Of a DNA stretch of 64,000 bases, positions 19,167 to 28,031 are shown piece after piece (the stretch's first letter is position 1; each line of letters opens with the position of its first letter). This DNA is from HT1-32 sp040219025 (lineage in GTDB: Bacteria > Pseudomonadota > Alphaproteobacteria > Rhodospirillales > HT1-32): contig JAVJTE010000015.1 in the NCBI GenBank assembly GCA_040219025.1, forward strand, positions 1 through 64,000. The letters are read 5' to 3'. The notes beneath the pieces are model-generated. The model did no database searches, had not been told where the DNA came from, and was given only the letters and a program-made list of their open reading frames with translations. Both the position numbers and the translations under genes were made by a program.

Positions 19167-19296
19167 CACACAAATATCGGTCAGCTGGTTGATAATGACT
19201 TATGAGAAAGATGTTCTGGTGACAGAAAAGTATCATCAGCCGCGGCCCTAATCTAAACTCGTTTGGATTTATCCCTGAAGTCAAACTGCGATTACC

Positions 19297-19339
19297 ACCG
19301 TAGGGTCTTGACCAAATCCAGCCCCCGAAACCTGTATTT
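19297..19339 (+). repeat. att-like site 2 (degenerate tRNA-fMet 3' end)
   Basis: Positions 19312-19339 match 22 of 28 bases of the tRNA 3' end at 98-125. The 15 nt before it (19297-19311, ending GGGTCTTGA) match the flank of site 3 (31032-31046) but not the tRNA, as expected if sites 2 and 3 both carry the end of related integrated elements. It has no anticodon arm or 5' half, so it is not a tRNA gene. Confidence 0.65.
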
Positions 19340-19343
19340 ACAC

Positions 19344-19376
19344 GGCCTTGGCGCAATCAACGCCAGGGCCATTTTT
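19344..19376 (+). terminator. Terminator-like hairpin at att-like site 2
   Basis: GGCCTTGGCG (19344-19353), loop CAATCAA, CGCCAGGGCC (19361-19370), then TTTTT. It is the counterpart of the tRNA terminator at 130-162, with a base pair changed on both sides. GGAAGCA repeats follow at 19383-19389 and 19394-19400. Confidence 0.8.
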
Positions 19377-19400
19377 ATGTCCGGAAGCAATACGGAAGCA

Positions 19401-19574
19401 AAGGGGATGGGAGGGGTGGTATGTGGGGTGGGGGCAAAAAGTTAACGATCTGAGTTGCGTCACAGAAGCTGTGCTGACGGTGAACTCATCTGACAGCCAG
19501 AGCCACAACGGCCCGCGGGGACGGCCGCATGCCTGAACTGAAGGCCTGTTCAGTCAGCGGCATTGCAGGACGGA
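19401..19574. other. Gene-free stretch before the Crp/Fnr gene
   Basis: No convincing open frame, RNA gene or hairpin was recognised. It completes the 408-nt gap between the LysR gene (ends 19166) and the regulator gene (ends 19575) that also holds att-like site 2. It is probably island-junction DNA. Confidence 0.4.
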
Positions 19575-20267
19575 TCAGGTTTTCTCGCCGCCCGCGATGA
19601 GTTGCAGCTTGTCACCCTGGATGACGGTCACCTTTTGCCGGCCACTCTTGATGTAGCCGTTGTTTTCCCAGGCGCTCATCAGACGTGAGACCGTGTGCAG
19701 TGTGGTGCCGGTCATCTCGGACAGATCCTGACGCGAAATCGGAAAGTCTATCTGAAGACCATCCCCGGTTGGTTTGCCGGTCTGCTTGATCAGCTTGAGA
19801 ATTGCCGTTGCCACACGCTGCTCCACCCGTTCGGTTGCCATTTCGACAATGCGCTCCTGCGCGTCCTGAAGGCGACTGCCAATCGTGTGGTAGGTTTTTG
19901 TCGAAAATGAAGGATAGCTTTCAACTGTGGACTGCCAGATTGAGCTGGGCCATGTCAGCACAACACAATCGACGGCAGCGATAGCATTGGCAGGATAGGT
20001 AGTCCGGCCGATTGCCATTGCGATTCCGAAGACTTCCCCGCTGGAAATATAACGTGCAATTACCTGCTCACCGTCCGGGGTGATTTTCACCACACGGATA
20101 TGGCCGTCCAGCAGAACATGGAAATTCCGGGCATCTTCACCCTGCCGGAAAATATGATCCCCTTTCGCGAAATGCTGCGAACGAGCTTTTGACAGCAAAT
20201 CCCCGAGGTCGGCGTGGGACATATCCTCAAAGGGAGGGAGGCCTGCAATCAGGCTGATATCAAGCAT
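19575..20267 (-). CDS. Crp/Fnr-family regulator (NnrR/Dnr-like)
   Basis: A 230-aa protein with an N-terminal cyclic-nucleotide-binding-fold sensor domain (about 10-125), a dimer helix (about 130-160) and a C-terminal HTH (about 165-220; ISRQDLSEMTGTTLHTVSRLMSAWENNGYI). It lacks the cysteine cluster that holds the Fe-S centre of Fnr, which points to the NnrR/Dnr branch that responds to nitric oxide, fitting its place beside nnrS and the nos genes. The HTH segment T-x-x-T-V-S-R-x-x-x-x-W matches this group. A TTGNN-N4-CGCAA site sits 19-32 nt upstream of its start. The exact subfamily needs a tree. Confidence 0.85.
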   Translation of the reverse strand: MLDISLIAGLPPFEDMSHADLGDLLSKARSQHFAKGDHIFRQGEDARNFHVLLDGHIRVVKITPDGEQVIARYISSGEVFGIAMAIGRTTYPANAIAAVDCVVLTWPSSIWQSTVESYPSFSTKTYHTIGSRLQDAQERIVEMATERVEQRVATAILKLIKQTGKPTGDGLQIDFPISRQDLSEMTGTTLHTVSRLMSAWENNGYIKSGRQKVTVIQGDKLQLIAGGEKT

Positions 20268-20285
20268 GCAGTTTATTGGTCCTGT

Positions 20286-20299
20286 TTGATGTTACGCAA
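20286..20299. promoter_or_regulatory. Putative NnrR/Fnr-type box (TTGAT-GTTA-CGCAA)
   Basis: It sits between the divergent regulator and nnrS genes. On the other strand it reads TTGCG-TAAC-ATCAA. Two more boxes with the same CGCAA half lie at 21605 and 30875. Its centre is about 97 nt before nnrS and 25 nt before the regulator, so it could activate nnrS and repress the regulator. Confidence 0.55.
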
Positions 20300-20389
20300 A
20301 CCGGCGCGCCCGAATTCCGGTAAAATTCGCTTTCAGTCACACTTAATCGCACTGCTGCATGTCCTGCAACATTGCGAACAGGATTTTGC

Positions 20390-21565
20390 ATGTCAGTTAC
20401 TTCAGAACGCCGTTATTCGGGGCCAGCTTTCCTGAGCTATGGTTTCAGGCCCTTTTTTTTCCTTGGCGCTGTTTATTCCGGTCTTTCAGTCATTCTCTGG
20501 ATGCCGCTGTTTTATGGTGAGCTTGAATTATCAAGCCGGTTTATACCGGTCGACTGGCATATCCATGAACTCTATTTCGGTTTTCTGCCGGCTATTGTAA
20601 CGGGCTTTCTGTTTACTGCCGTGCCGAACTGGACCGGGCGGATGCCGATCAGTGGCAGCCCCCTGCTGTTGCTTGTCGTTTTGTGGCTGGCAGGGCGCCT
20701 TGCCGTAATCTTCTCAGCCTATACGGGCTGGCTGGCTGCAATGCTGGTTGATGTCGGATTCATGGCGGCTGTTGCCCTGATCGTTGCCAACGAAATCATT
20801 GCAGGAAAGAACTGGCGTAATCTCAAAATTCTGTTGCCCGTTCTGTTGCTTGTCGCGGCGAATGTCACGTTTCACCTTGAGGCCCAGTTCTGCGGAGTTT
20901 CAGATTACAGCCGCAGGCTTGCAGCCACCGCCGCGATTGCCCTGATCATGATTGTTGGGGGCCGGGTTATCCCGAGCTTCACCCGTAACTGGCTTGCCCG
21001 GCAACGTCCGGGCCGGTTGCCGGTACCCTTCGCCCGGTTCGATGCGATTTCGATCGCTGTAACACTGCTGGCTATGGCCATCTGGACCGCCGTCCCGGAG
21101 TATCACCTGACAGGCATTGCGATGGGTGTTGCAGCCTTGTTTCAAACTGTACGACTGGCCCGATGGGCGGGATACAGGACCTGGGCTGACCCACTGGTTC
21201 TCGTGATGCATGTCAGTTATCTGTTCATTCCGTCAGGTCTCGGCCTGATTGCCCTGTCGGTGATTCAACCCGGCTTGCTGACACAGATTGCCGGTATTCA
21301 TGCCCTGTCGGTCGGCGCAGTCGGCGGGATGACATTGTCAATTATGGTGCGGGCGTCACTGGGGCATACAGGCCGGAAACTGCAGGCAACCGGTATTGTC
21401 TGTGTTCTGTTCGCAAGCCTGTTTGTCGCGGCAGTGCTTCGTATTGCAACTGGTCTGGATATGGGAGGCGACGAAATGCTGCTGCATGTCGCGGCCTTTG
21501 CCTGGCTGACGGCTTTTGCCGGTTTCGGAGCTGTCTTTGCCCGACCTTTCTTTACTTATCACTGA
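20390..21565 (+). CDS. nnrS: NnrS-family haem/copper membrane protein
   Basis: A 391-aa polytopic membrane protein with about 11-12 membrane segments. The N-terminal FLSYGFRPFFFLGAVYSGL and WHIHELYFGFLPAIVTGFLFTAVPNWTG, with conserved histidines, are the hallmark of NnrS, a family linked to nitric-oxide stress relief in denitrifiers. AGGA precedes the ATG at 20390. It is divergent from the NnrR/Dnr-like regulator and about 109 nt before nosR, so it may share the nitrogen-oxide response. Confidence 0.92.
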   Translation: MSVTSERRYSGPAFLSYGFRPFFFLGAVYSGLSVILWMPLFYGELELSSRFIPVDWHIHELYFGFLPAIVTGFLFTAVPNWTGRMPISGSPLLLLVVLWLAGRLAVIFSAYTGWLAAMLVDVGFMAAVALIVANEIIAGKNWRNLKILLPVLLLVAANVTFHLEAQFCGVSDYSRRLAATAAIALIMIVGGRVIPSFTRNWLARQRPGRLPVPFARFDAISIAVTLLAMAIWTAVPEYHLTGIAMGVAALFQTVRLARWAGYRTWADPLVLVMHVSYLFIPSGLGLIALSVIQPGLLTQIAGIHALSVGAVGGMTLSIMVRASLGHTGRKLQATGIVCVLFASLFVAAVLRIATGLDMGGDEMLLHVAAFAWLTAFAGFGAVFARPFFTYH

Positions 21566-21604
21566 CTCTCCCTCTCATCCGCTCAGCCTGAAACTCGCAG
21601 CTGT

Positions 21605-21618
21605 TTGTTCCAGCGCAA
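21605..21618. promoter_or_regulatory. Putative NnrR/Fnr-type box before nosR (TTGTT-CCAG-CGCAA)
   Basis: Its centre lies about 63 nt before the nosR start, near the distance of the box at 30875 from the cytochrome c start (about 65 nt). This fits activation at about -41 with a transcription start 20-25 nt before the ATG. Confidence 0.55.
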
Positions 21619-21674
21619 CGCCGGAAGCTGTCTGGTGGCTATTGTCCCGTCAGAAAATTCAAAACCGGACGATT

Positions 21675-23888
21675 ATGCAGATGAACCCTGCTCACAGAAT
21701 ACTGACGACATTGCTGACGGCTCTGACTTTCTTCCTGACGTCTGCTCAGTTCAGTCACAGTGAGCCGATCGTTGCAAAATTTATCGACAAGATTGCGGTC
21801 GGGACGCTGGTTCCGGGAGCTGACCGGCTGGGTGATCTGCGTAGCGATATTCCTGTTATCCCTGCGCTCAGGGGTAACGATGTTCTGGGGTATGTGTTCC
21901 TGACGTCGGACTTTGTCACGACAACGGGATATTCCGGCAAGCCGATCCATATCGTGATGGCGGTTGATCGCGACGCAAAGGTAACCGGCGTCAATCTCGT
22001 CAAACATTCGGAACCTATCGTTCTGGTCGGTATCCCTGATGCCAGGATCAAGGCGGTAACGGCGAAATATGTCGGCATGGATCTGGTCAGGGAAGCCGCA
22101 GCCGGCGGCTCCGGTCATGAGCTTGATATCGTTTCCGGCGCTACCGTAACGATCATGGTGATCGACGATTCAATCGTTCGGGCTGGATTGAAAGTCGCCA
22201 AGTCACTGGGCCTTGGCGGACTGAAGCCGGAGGCCTCCGACAAAGGACCAACCCGCGAGATAGTGCGGTTGCGTGGTGATGATGTGCCGGTTTCTGACTG
22301 GCAGACGCTGACGGGAGACGGGTCGGTCCGGGCATTGCGTCTGGATGTCGGGCAAATCAATCAGGCATTTGCGGAAACCGGTGATGCCCGGGCCATCAAG
22401 CGCCCCGAAAAAGGCGACCCGGAAGCGACATTCATTGATCTGCAGGTGGCTCTGGTGAGTGCTCCTGAAATTGGCCGGACCCTGCTCGGTGATGATGAAT
22501 ATGCGAACCTGACCGCCTGGCTGGAAGAAGGTGAGGAGGCGATCCTTGTGTTGGGCCGGGGCAAATATTCCTTCAAGGGTTCGGGTTATGTGCGGGGCGG
22601 GATTTTCGACCGCATTCAGTTGATTCAAGGTGAAGAGGCAACCCGGTTTTTCGATAAACAGCATAAACGCTTGGGCCGTCTGGCACCGGATGATGCACCT
22701 TCATTTACCGAACTGGATTTGTTCAGAATTCCGTCAGATATGAAGTTCGATCCGACGGAACCCTTCCGGTTGCAGTTGCTCGTGCAGCGGGCTGTGGGGG
22801 CTATCGACAAGACCTTCATAACCTTCGACCTTGGTTATCGGTTGCCGGACCGGTTCGTCCGGAAGATCACGCCCGAACCCGTCTCGCAGGCGGCCGGAGA
22901 TCTGGCCGCGTCTGATCCTGATGAACTGAGTCATCTGTGGAAGCGTATCTGGCAGAGCAAACAGCTCGAGGTTGTCGTGCTCGGTCTGGCACTCGCCATT
23001 CTGACGCTGGTGTTCTTCTTTCAGATGCAGGTCACCCGGCATGAGCGGTTTACCTATTGGTTCCGCATCGGGTTCCTGACCTTCACACTGGTCTTCCTGG
23101 GCTGGTATGCCAATGCACAGCTGTCGGTGGTCAATGTTCTGGCGTTCTTCTCGGCCGTAATGGCCGGTTTTTCCTGGTCGGCATTCCTGATGGACCCGCT
23201 GGTTTTTGTCCTTTGGTTCTCGGTTGCGGCCTCCCTGCTGTTCTGGGGGAGAGGTGTGTTCTGTGGATGGCTTTGTCCGTTCGGTGCTTTGCAGGAACTC
23301 ACCAACAAGATCGCCCGGTTTATAAAAATTCCTCAATATACAGTGCCCTGGGGCCTGCATGAGCGGCTGTGGCCAATCAAGTACATGATCTTTCTTGGGC
23401 TGTTCGGACTGTCTCTGTACTCGCTTGAACTGGCTGAGCGTTTCGCCGAGGTCGAACCTTTCAAGACGGCAATCATACTGAAGTTCCAGCGCGGCTGGCC
23501 CTATGTGCTGTTCGTAGTGGTCCTGCTGGGTGCAGGGCTTTTCATTGAGCGTTTCTATTGCCGCTATCTCTGCCCGCTGGGGGCGGCACTGGCTATTCCG
23601 GCCCGCCTGCGGATGTTCGACTGGCTGAAGCGCTATCGTGAATGTGGCAATCCCTGCCAGCGTTGCGCCAATGAATGCATGGTGCAGGCAATCCATCCCG
23701 AAGGTCACATCAACCCGAACGAATGTCACCAGTGTCTGCACTGTCAGGTGCTGTACCAGAGCGATACCAAATGTCCGGTTTGTATCAAGAAAGTCGCGAA
23801 GCGCCTGCGCTTCGAGGCGCTGAATCATCCGGAACCAACCCAGTCGAAGGGTCAGAAAACAGAGAGCCTCCACCCGTCGCCTGAGTAA
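21675..23888 (+). CDS. nosR: NosR, membrane flavo-iron-sulfur protein for N2O reduction
   Basis: About 737 aa. A signal/anchor segment is at the N terminus, then a periplasmic FMN-binding domain with the flavinylation motif DIVSGATVT (about 151-159; Thr157 is the expected FMN-linked residue). It is followed by several membrane helices with two CxxxCP motifs (FCGWLCPFG and YCRYLCPLG), and a cytosolic polyferredoxin tail with two cysteine clusters (CGNPCQRCANEC and CHQCLHC...CPVC). NosR supports NosZ expression and activity, probably passing electrons toward it. ApbE at 29403-30356 is the expected enzyme attaching FMN. The start is not certain: the ATG at 21675 has a weak ribosome site, but upstream sequence in the same frame is not NosR-like. 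Confidence 0.95.
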   Translation: MQMNPAHRILTTLLTALTFFLTSAQFSHSEPIVAKFIDKIAVGTLVPGADRLGDLRSDIPVIPALRGNDVLGYVFLTSDFVTTTGYSGKPIHIVMAVDRDAKVTGVNLVKHSEPIVLVGIPDARIKAVTAKYVGMDLVREAAAGGSGHELDIVSGATVTIMVIDDSIVRAGLKVAKSLGLGGLKPEASDKGPTREIVRLRGDDVPVSDWQTLTGDGSVRALRLDVGQINQAFAETGDARAIKRPEKGDPEATFIDLQVALVSAPEIGRTLLGDDEYANLTAWLEEGEEAILVLGRGKYSFKGSGYVRGGIFDRIQLIQGEEATRFFDKQHKRLGRLAPDDAPSFTELDLFRIPSDMKFDPTEPFRLQLLVQRAVGAIDKTFITFDLGYRLPDRFVRKITPEPVSQAAGDLAASDPDELSHLWKRIWQSKQLEVVVLGLALAILTLVFFFQMQVTRHERFTYWFRIGFLTFTLVFLGWYANAQLSVVNVLAFFSAVMAGFSWSAFLMDPLVFVLWFSVAASLLFWGRGVFCGWLCPFGALQELTNKIARFIKIPQYTVPWGLHERLWPIKYMIFLGLFGLSLYSLELAERFAEVEPFKTAIILKFQRGWPYVLFVVVLLGAGLFIERFYCRYLCPLGAALAIPARLRMFDWLKRYRECGNPCQRCANECMVQAIHPEGHINPNECHQCLHCQVLYQSDTKCPVCIKKVAKRLRFEALNHPEPTQSKGQKTESLHPSPE

Positions 23889-23924
23889 TTGCCGCGTTTT
23901 AACAAACTGAAAGGAATCAGTGTC

Positions 23925-25844
23925 ATGTCAGCAGAAGAAACAAAGGCCAGAGGTCTTACACGCCGGGGTCTGATGACCGCAACCGCCGCAGGTACATTTG
24001 CTGCCGGCAGCGGTCTTGCCGGAGGACTTGTCTCCGGTGGTGTCAGACAGGCTGCGGCGGCGGGTACGCCGAAGGTCAATCTCGAGCCCGGTGAGCTTGA
24101 TCCTTATTACGGCTTCTGGTCATCCGGTCAGTCGGGTGAACTTCGTATTCTCGGCTTCCCCTCAATGCGGGAACTGATGCGTATCCCGGTCTTTAACCGC
24201 TGCTCGGCCACCGGATGGGGCCAGACCAACGAGAGCCTGAAAGTTCTTACCGAAGGTCTGAGTGAGGAAACAAAATCCTTTCTCGCGGCCAAAGGTATGA
24301 AGACATATGACAATGGCGATCTTCACCACCCGCATATGTCGTTTACGGACGGCACCTATGATGGTCGCTACATCTTTGCCAACGACAAGGCGAATACGCG
24401 GGTTGCCAGAATTCGTTGTGATGTCATGAAATGCGACAAGATCATCGAAATTCCGAACGCGCATGACATTCACGGCATGCGCCCGCAAAAATTCCCCCGC
24501 ACGGGATATGTTTTCGCCAATGGTGAACATGAGGCACCACTGGTCAATGACGGCAAGATTCTCGATAACCCGTCAGAGTATGTGAATATATTCTCCGCTA
24601 TTGACGGCGACGAGATGAAAGTCGCCTGGCAGGTCATGGTATCGGGGAACCTCGACAACACGGACTGCGACTATCAGGGCAAGTACGCTTTCTCGACGAG
24701 TTACAATTCCGAGATGGGTATGACCCTTGCCGAAATGACCGAGAGCGAACTCGACCATGTGGTGGTCTTCAATATCAAGGCTATCGAAGCTGGCGTGAAA
24801 TCCGGTGACGTGCAGATGCTGAACGGTGTGCCGGTCATCGACGGGCGCAAGGGAAAGAACAAGAACTACACCCGTTATATACCTATCCCGAACAGTCCGC
24901 ATGGCTGTAATACGGCCCCTGACAAGAAGCATGTCGTGATCAACGGCAAGCTGTCACCGACCGTTTCCATCATTGATGTAACCAAGGTGGATGCCCTGTT
25001 CGACAGCAATGCGGACCCGCGTTCCTGCATCGTTGGTGAACCGGAACTGGGTCTGGGCCCGCTTCACACCGCTTTCGATGGCAAGGGTAATGCCTTCACG
25101 ACCCTGTTCCTCGACAGTCAGGTCGTCAAATGGAACATGGACAAGGCGATCCGGGCCTTCGCGGGTGAAGATGTGGATCCGATCATCTCGAAGGTCGATG
25201 TTCATTATCAGCCCGGCCATAACTCAACCTCGATGGGTGAAACCGCTGAAGCTGATGGTGAATGGTTGATTTCGATGAACAAGTTCTCCAAGGACCGGTT
25301 CATCAATGTCGGCCCGCTGAAACCTGAAAACGAACAGCTGATCGATATCTCCACGGATGAAATGAAGGTTGTGCATGATGGTCCGACCTTCGCTGAGCCT
25401 CATGACAGCATCATTGTCCGGTCCGATATCGTAAAGCCGGTCAATGTATGGGACCGGAAAGACCCGATGTTCGCCGATGCAGTGAAGCAGGCACAGGCCG
25501 ATGGCGTCGACCTTGAAGCCGATGACACGGTCATCCGCGATGGCAAAAAGGTCCGTGTCTATATGACTTCGGTCGCGCCGCAATTCGGTCTGGAGAAGTT
25601 CACAGTCAAACAGGGCGATGAAGTTACTGTCTTCATTACCAATCTCGATGATGTGGACGATGTCACCCACGGGTTCTGCCTGTCCAACTACGGCATCGCA
25701 ATGGAAGTGGCCCCGCAGGCAACAGCCTCGGTCACCTTCACGGCGGACCGCCCCGGCGTTCACTGGTTCTATTGCCAGTGGTTCTGTCATGCACTGCACA
25801 TGGAAATGCGCGGACGCATGTTTGTCGAACCGTCGGCCGCATAA
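23925..25844 (+). CDS. nosZ: Nitrous-oxide reductase (clade I, Tat-exported)
   Basis: A 639-aa periplasmic multicopper enzyme reducing N2O to N2. A twin-arginine signal lies near residue 13 (LTRRGLMTATAAG). CuZ-site histidines include DLHHPH (132-137), HDIHG (180-184) and EPHDS. The C-terminal CuA cupredoxin ends with C617-x3-C621-x3-H625-x2-M628. The Tat signal and the gene order with nosR before and nosDFYL after mark it as clade I. AAGGAA precedes the ATG at 23925; a TTG at 23889 is a less likely start. All recognised copper ligands are intact, so the enzyme should be functional. Confidence 0.98.
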   Translation: MSAEETKARGLTRRGLMTATAAGTFAAGSGLAGGLVSGGVRQAAAAGTPKVNLEPGELDPYYGFWSSGQSGELRILGFPSMRELMRIPVFNRCSATGWGQTNESLKVLTEGLSEETKSFLAAKGMKTYDNGDLHHPHMSFTDGTYDGRYIFANDKANTRVARIRCDVMKCDKIIEIPNAHDIHGMRPQKFPRTGYVFANGEHEAPLVNDGKILDNPSEYVNIFSAIDGDEMKVAWQVMVSGNLDNTDCDYQGKYAFSTSYNSEMGMTLAEMTESELDHVVVFNIKAIEAGVKSGDVQMLNGVPVIDGRKGKNKNYTRYIPIPNSPHGCNTAPDKKHVVINGKLSPTVSIIDVTKVDALFDSNADPRSCIVGEPELGLGPLHTAFDGKGNAFTTLFLDSQVVKWNMDKAIRAFAGEDVDPIISKVDVHYQPGHNSTSMGETAEADGEWLISMNKFSKDRFINVGPLKPENEQLIDISTDEMKVVHDGPTFAEPHDSIIVRSDIVKPVNVWDRKDPMFADAVKQAQADGVDLEADDTVIRDGKKVRVYMTSVAPQFGLEKFTVKQGDEVTVFITNLDDVDDVTHGFCLSNYGIAMEVAPQATASVTFTADRPGVHWFYCQWFCHALHMEMRGRMFVEPSAA

Positions 25845-25855
25845 GGACGCGACTG

Positions 25856-27118
25856 ATGAGAACACCGGCTGGCATCTTGTCGGGCATGTTTCTCGGGATA
25901 TTGCTGACCACATCGGTGCTCGCCGCCGATGTGGTCGTGACCCCGGGAGAAGACACGCTTGCGCTGGCGGTTCACCGGGCTGCTGCCGGTGACCGGTTGC
26001 TGCTTGGGGATGGTGTCTATGCCGGTGGTCTTGTCCTGACTCGACCGGTTGAAATTGTCGGTAACGGAAACTCCCGCCTGCAAGGCAGTGGGAAAGGGTC
26101 GGTGATTACGATTGATACGCCGGGCGTGGTTGTTGCCGGCCTCCGGATAAGCGGATCCGGTTCCAGTCATCAGACAATCGACAGCGGGGTTCAACTGACC
26201 AAAAAAGCAACGGGAGCTGTCGTCCGCGACAATCACTTTGAGGGAAATTTGTATGGTGTCGATATCCACGGCGCACGTGATGCGCGGGTTGAGAATAATG
26301 TGATAACCGGGCGTCAGGACCGCCTGATGAACCGTCGTGGCAATGCTGTGTATGTCTGGAATGCACCGGGTGCACTGGTCATCGGCAACAGTGTGAAGTT
26401 CGGCCGTGACGGTATCTTTGTGAATTCAAGCCGGAAGAATTCGTTCCGCAACAACCGTTTCGAGGCGCTTCGGTTTGCGGTTCACTATATGTACGCGAAC
26501 GACAGCGACGTGACGGGTAATCTGTCGATCGGCAACCACCTTGGTTTTGCGATCATGTTCAGCAGCCGGGTCAGCATTATTGGCAATACATCAATCAATG
26601 ATCGTGATCACGGGATCATGCTCAATTATGCAAACAGCTCTGAACTGAAAGGCAACCTTGTCCGCAATGGCGGTGAGAAATGCCTGTTCATGTACAATGC
26701 GAACAAGAATGTGATGCAGCATAATCACTTTGAAGGCTGCCAGATCGGCATTCATTTCACCGCCGGTTCCGAACGTAACGAGATCATCGGCAACTCGTTC
26801 ATTGGCAACCGTACCCAGGTCAAGTTTGTCGGTTCCAGAGATCACAGATGGTCTGGAAATTACTGGAGTGACCACAGCGCTTACGACGTTAATGGTGATG
26901 GCATAGCTGATCAGCCATTTCGTCCCAATGACGCCATGGATCAGGTGCTCTGGACGCAACCCTCGGCAAAGCTGTTGCTCGGAAGTCCGGCCGTCCAGTT
27001 AATCCGCTGGGCCCAGAAGGAATTCCCGGCACTGCTTCCGGGTGGTGTGGTCGATGAAAAACCGCTGATGCGTCCTGCCCTTAGGCTAATGCCGGAACTC
27101 AGACAGGGGCACGGATAG
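25856..27118 (+). CDS. nosD: NosD, periplasmic copper-site maturation protein
   Basis: A 420-aa protein with a signal peptide (about 1-24, ending VLAADV) followed by a right-handed beta-helix rich in N-x-(F/I) repeats such as NHFEGNLYGVDI, NRFEALRFAVHY and NHFEGCQIGIHF, as in all NosD proteins. It works with the NosFY ABC transporter in assembling the CuZ sulfide-copper site of NosZ. The ATG at 25856, 11 nt after the nosZ stop, is preceded by AAGGA. Confidence 0.95.
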   Translation: MRTPAGILSGMFLGILLTTSVLAADVVVTPGEDTLALAVHRAAAGDRLLLGDGVYAGGLVLTRPVEIVGNGNSRLQGSGKGSVITIDTPGVVVAGLRISGSGSSHQTIDSGVQLTKKATGAVVRDNHFEGNLYGVDIHGARDARVENNVITGRQDRLMNRRGNAVYVWNAPGALVIGNSVKFGRDGIFVNSSRKNSFRNNRFEALRFAVHYMYANDSDVTGNLSIGNHLGFAIMFSSRVSIIGNTSINDRDHGIMLNYANSSELKGNLVRNGGEKCLFMYNANKNVMQHNHFEGCQIGIHFTAGSERNEIIGNSFIGNRTQVKFVGSRDHRWSGNYWSDHSAYDVNGDGIADQPFRPNDAMDQVLWTQPSAKLLLGSPAVQLIRWAQKEFPALLPGGVVDEKPLMRPALRLMPELRQGHG

Positions 27119-27119
27119 A

Positions 27120-28031
27120 ATGAGTATGATTCTACGCGCGGCGGGAGTTTCAAAGCAGTTCGGATCTGTTCAGGCCTTGCGGGATGTCAGTCTTGATGTC
27201 GCACCGGGCGAACGGGTCGCGCTGCTTGGTCATAACGGGGCCGGAAAGACGACCCTGTTCCGGATCATTCTGGGCTTCATTCCGGCAGATGCCGGGCAGG
27301 TTTCTGTAAACGGACATCTGCCGGGTAGCACACTTGCCCGCCAGCATATCTCCTATCTGCCGGAGAATGTCGTCTTTCCGAAAATGCTGACGGGACGAGA
27401 GATTGTCTCCTACTACGCAAAACTTAAATCCGCAGACAAAGCCGAAGTTGATGTTGCTCTGGAGAAGGTCGACCTGGTCGATGCGGCGGATCGACGTTGT
27501 GGAACTTACTCAAAGGGCATGCGACAGCGTCTCGGGTTGGCACAGGCGTTGGTCGGTATGCCGAAGCTGCTGTTGCTTGATGAACCGACTTCCGGTCTCG
27601 ATCCGCTATCACGCCAAAGGTTTTATGATCTGGTTTCAGATATCGCCAATGCCGGGGCTGCCGTGCTGCTGTCATCTCACGGACTTAGTGAACTGGAAGC
27701 GAAGACCGACCGCGTTGCCATTTTGCGCCGGGGCGCACTGGTCGCCAATGCGCCACTCGCCGAATTGCAGCGCTCGGCAAATCTGCCGGTACGTATTCGC
27801 ATACGCTCAAACCTGCGGGATGTTGAGGCAGTTCATCAGGCGCTCGGCGGCGATCGTGTCAATGGCCTGTCGGTAGAGTTCAGTTGTCTTCAGCCGGACA
27901 AGATGGCCCGGCTTTCGGCGATCTCCGCGTTGGGCGACGCAGTGAATGATGTCGATGTTTCACCGCCGAACCTCGATGAAATCTATCGTTATTTTCTTAC
28001 CGCAGATGAAACGACGGAACAGATCTCATGA
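27120..28031 (+). CDS. nosF: NosF, ABC transporter ATPase for CuZ assembly
   Basis: A 303-aa ABC ATPase. Walker A GHNGAGKTT, signature YSKGMRQRLGLAQAL, Walker B LLLLDEPTSGLD, and the H-loop LLSSHGLSE. The gene starts one base after the nosD stop and overlaps nosY by 4 nt. With NosY it forms the transporter thought to supply a sulfur species for NosZ maturation. Confidence 0.95.
   Translation: MSMILRAAGVSKQFGSVQALRDVSLDVAPGERVALLGHNGAGKTTLFRIILGFIPADAGQVSVNGHLPGSTLARQHISYLPENVVFPKMLTGREIVSYYAKLKSADKAEVDVALEKVDLVDAADRRCGTYSKGMRQRLGLAQALVGMPKLLLLDEPTSGLDPLSRQRFYDLVSDIANAGAAVLLSSHGLSELEAKTDRVAILRRGALVANAPLAELQRSANLPVRIRIRSNLRDVEAVHQALGGDRVNGLSVEFSCLQPDKMARLSAISALGDAVNDVDVSPPNLDEIYRYFLTADETTEQIS

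Noticed and set aside
19297..19376. Possible second tRNA gene
   Set aside because: Only a degenerate 3' end; no anticodon arm, D arm or 5' acceptor strand can be formed. The same holds for 31032-31074.
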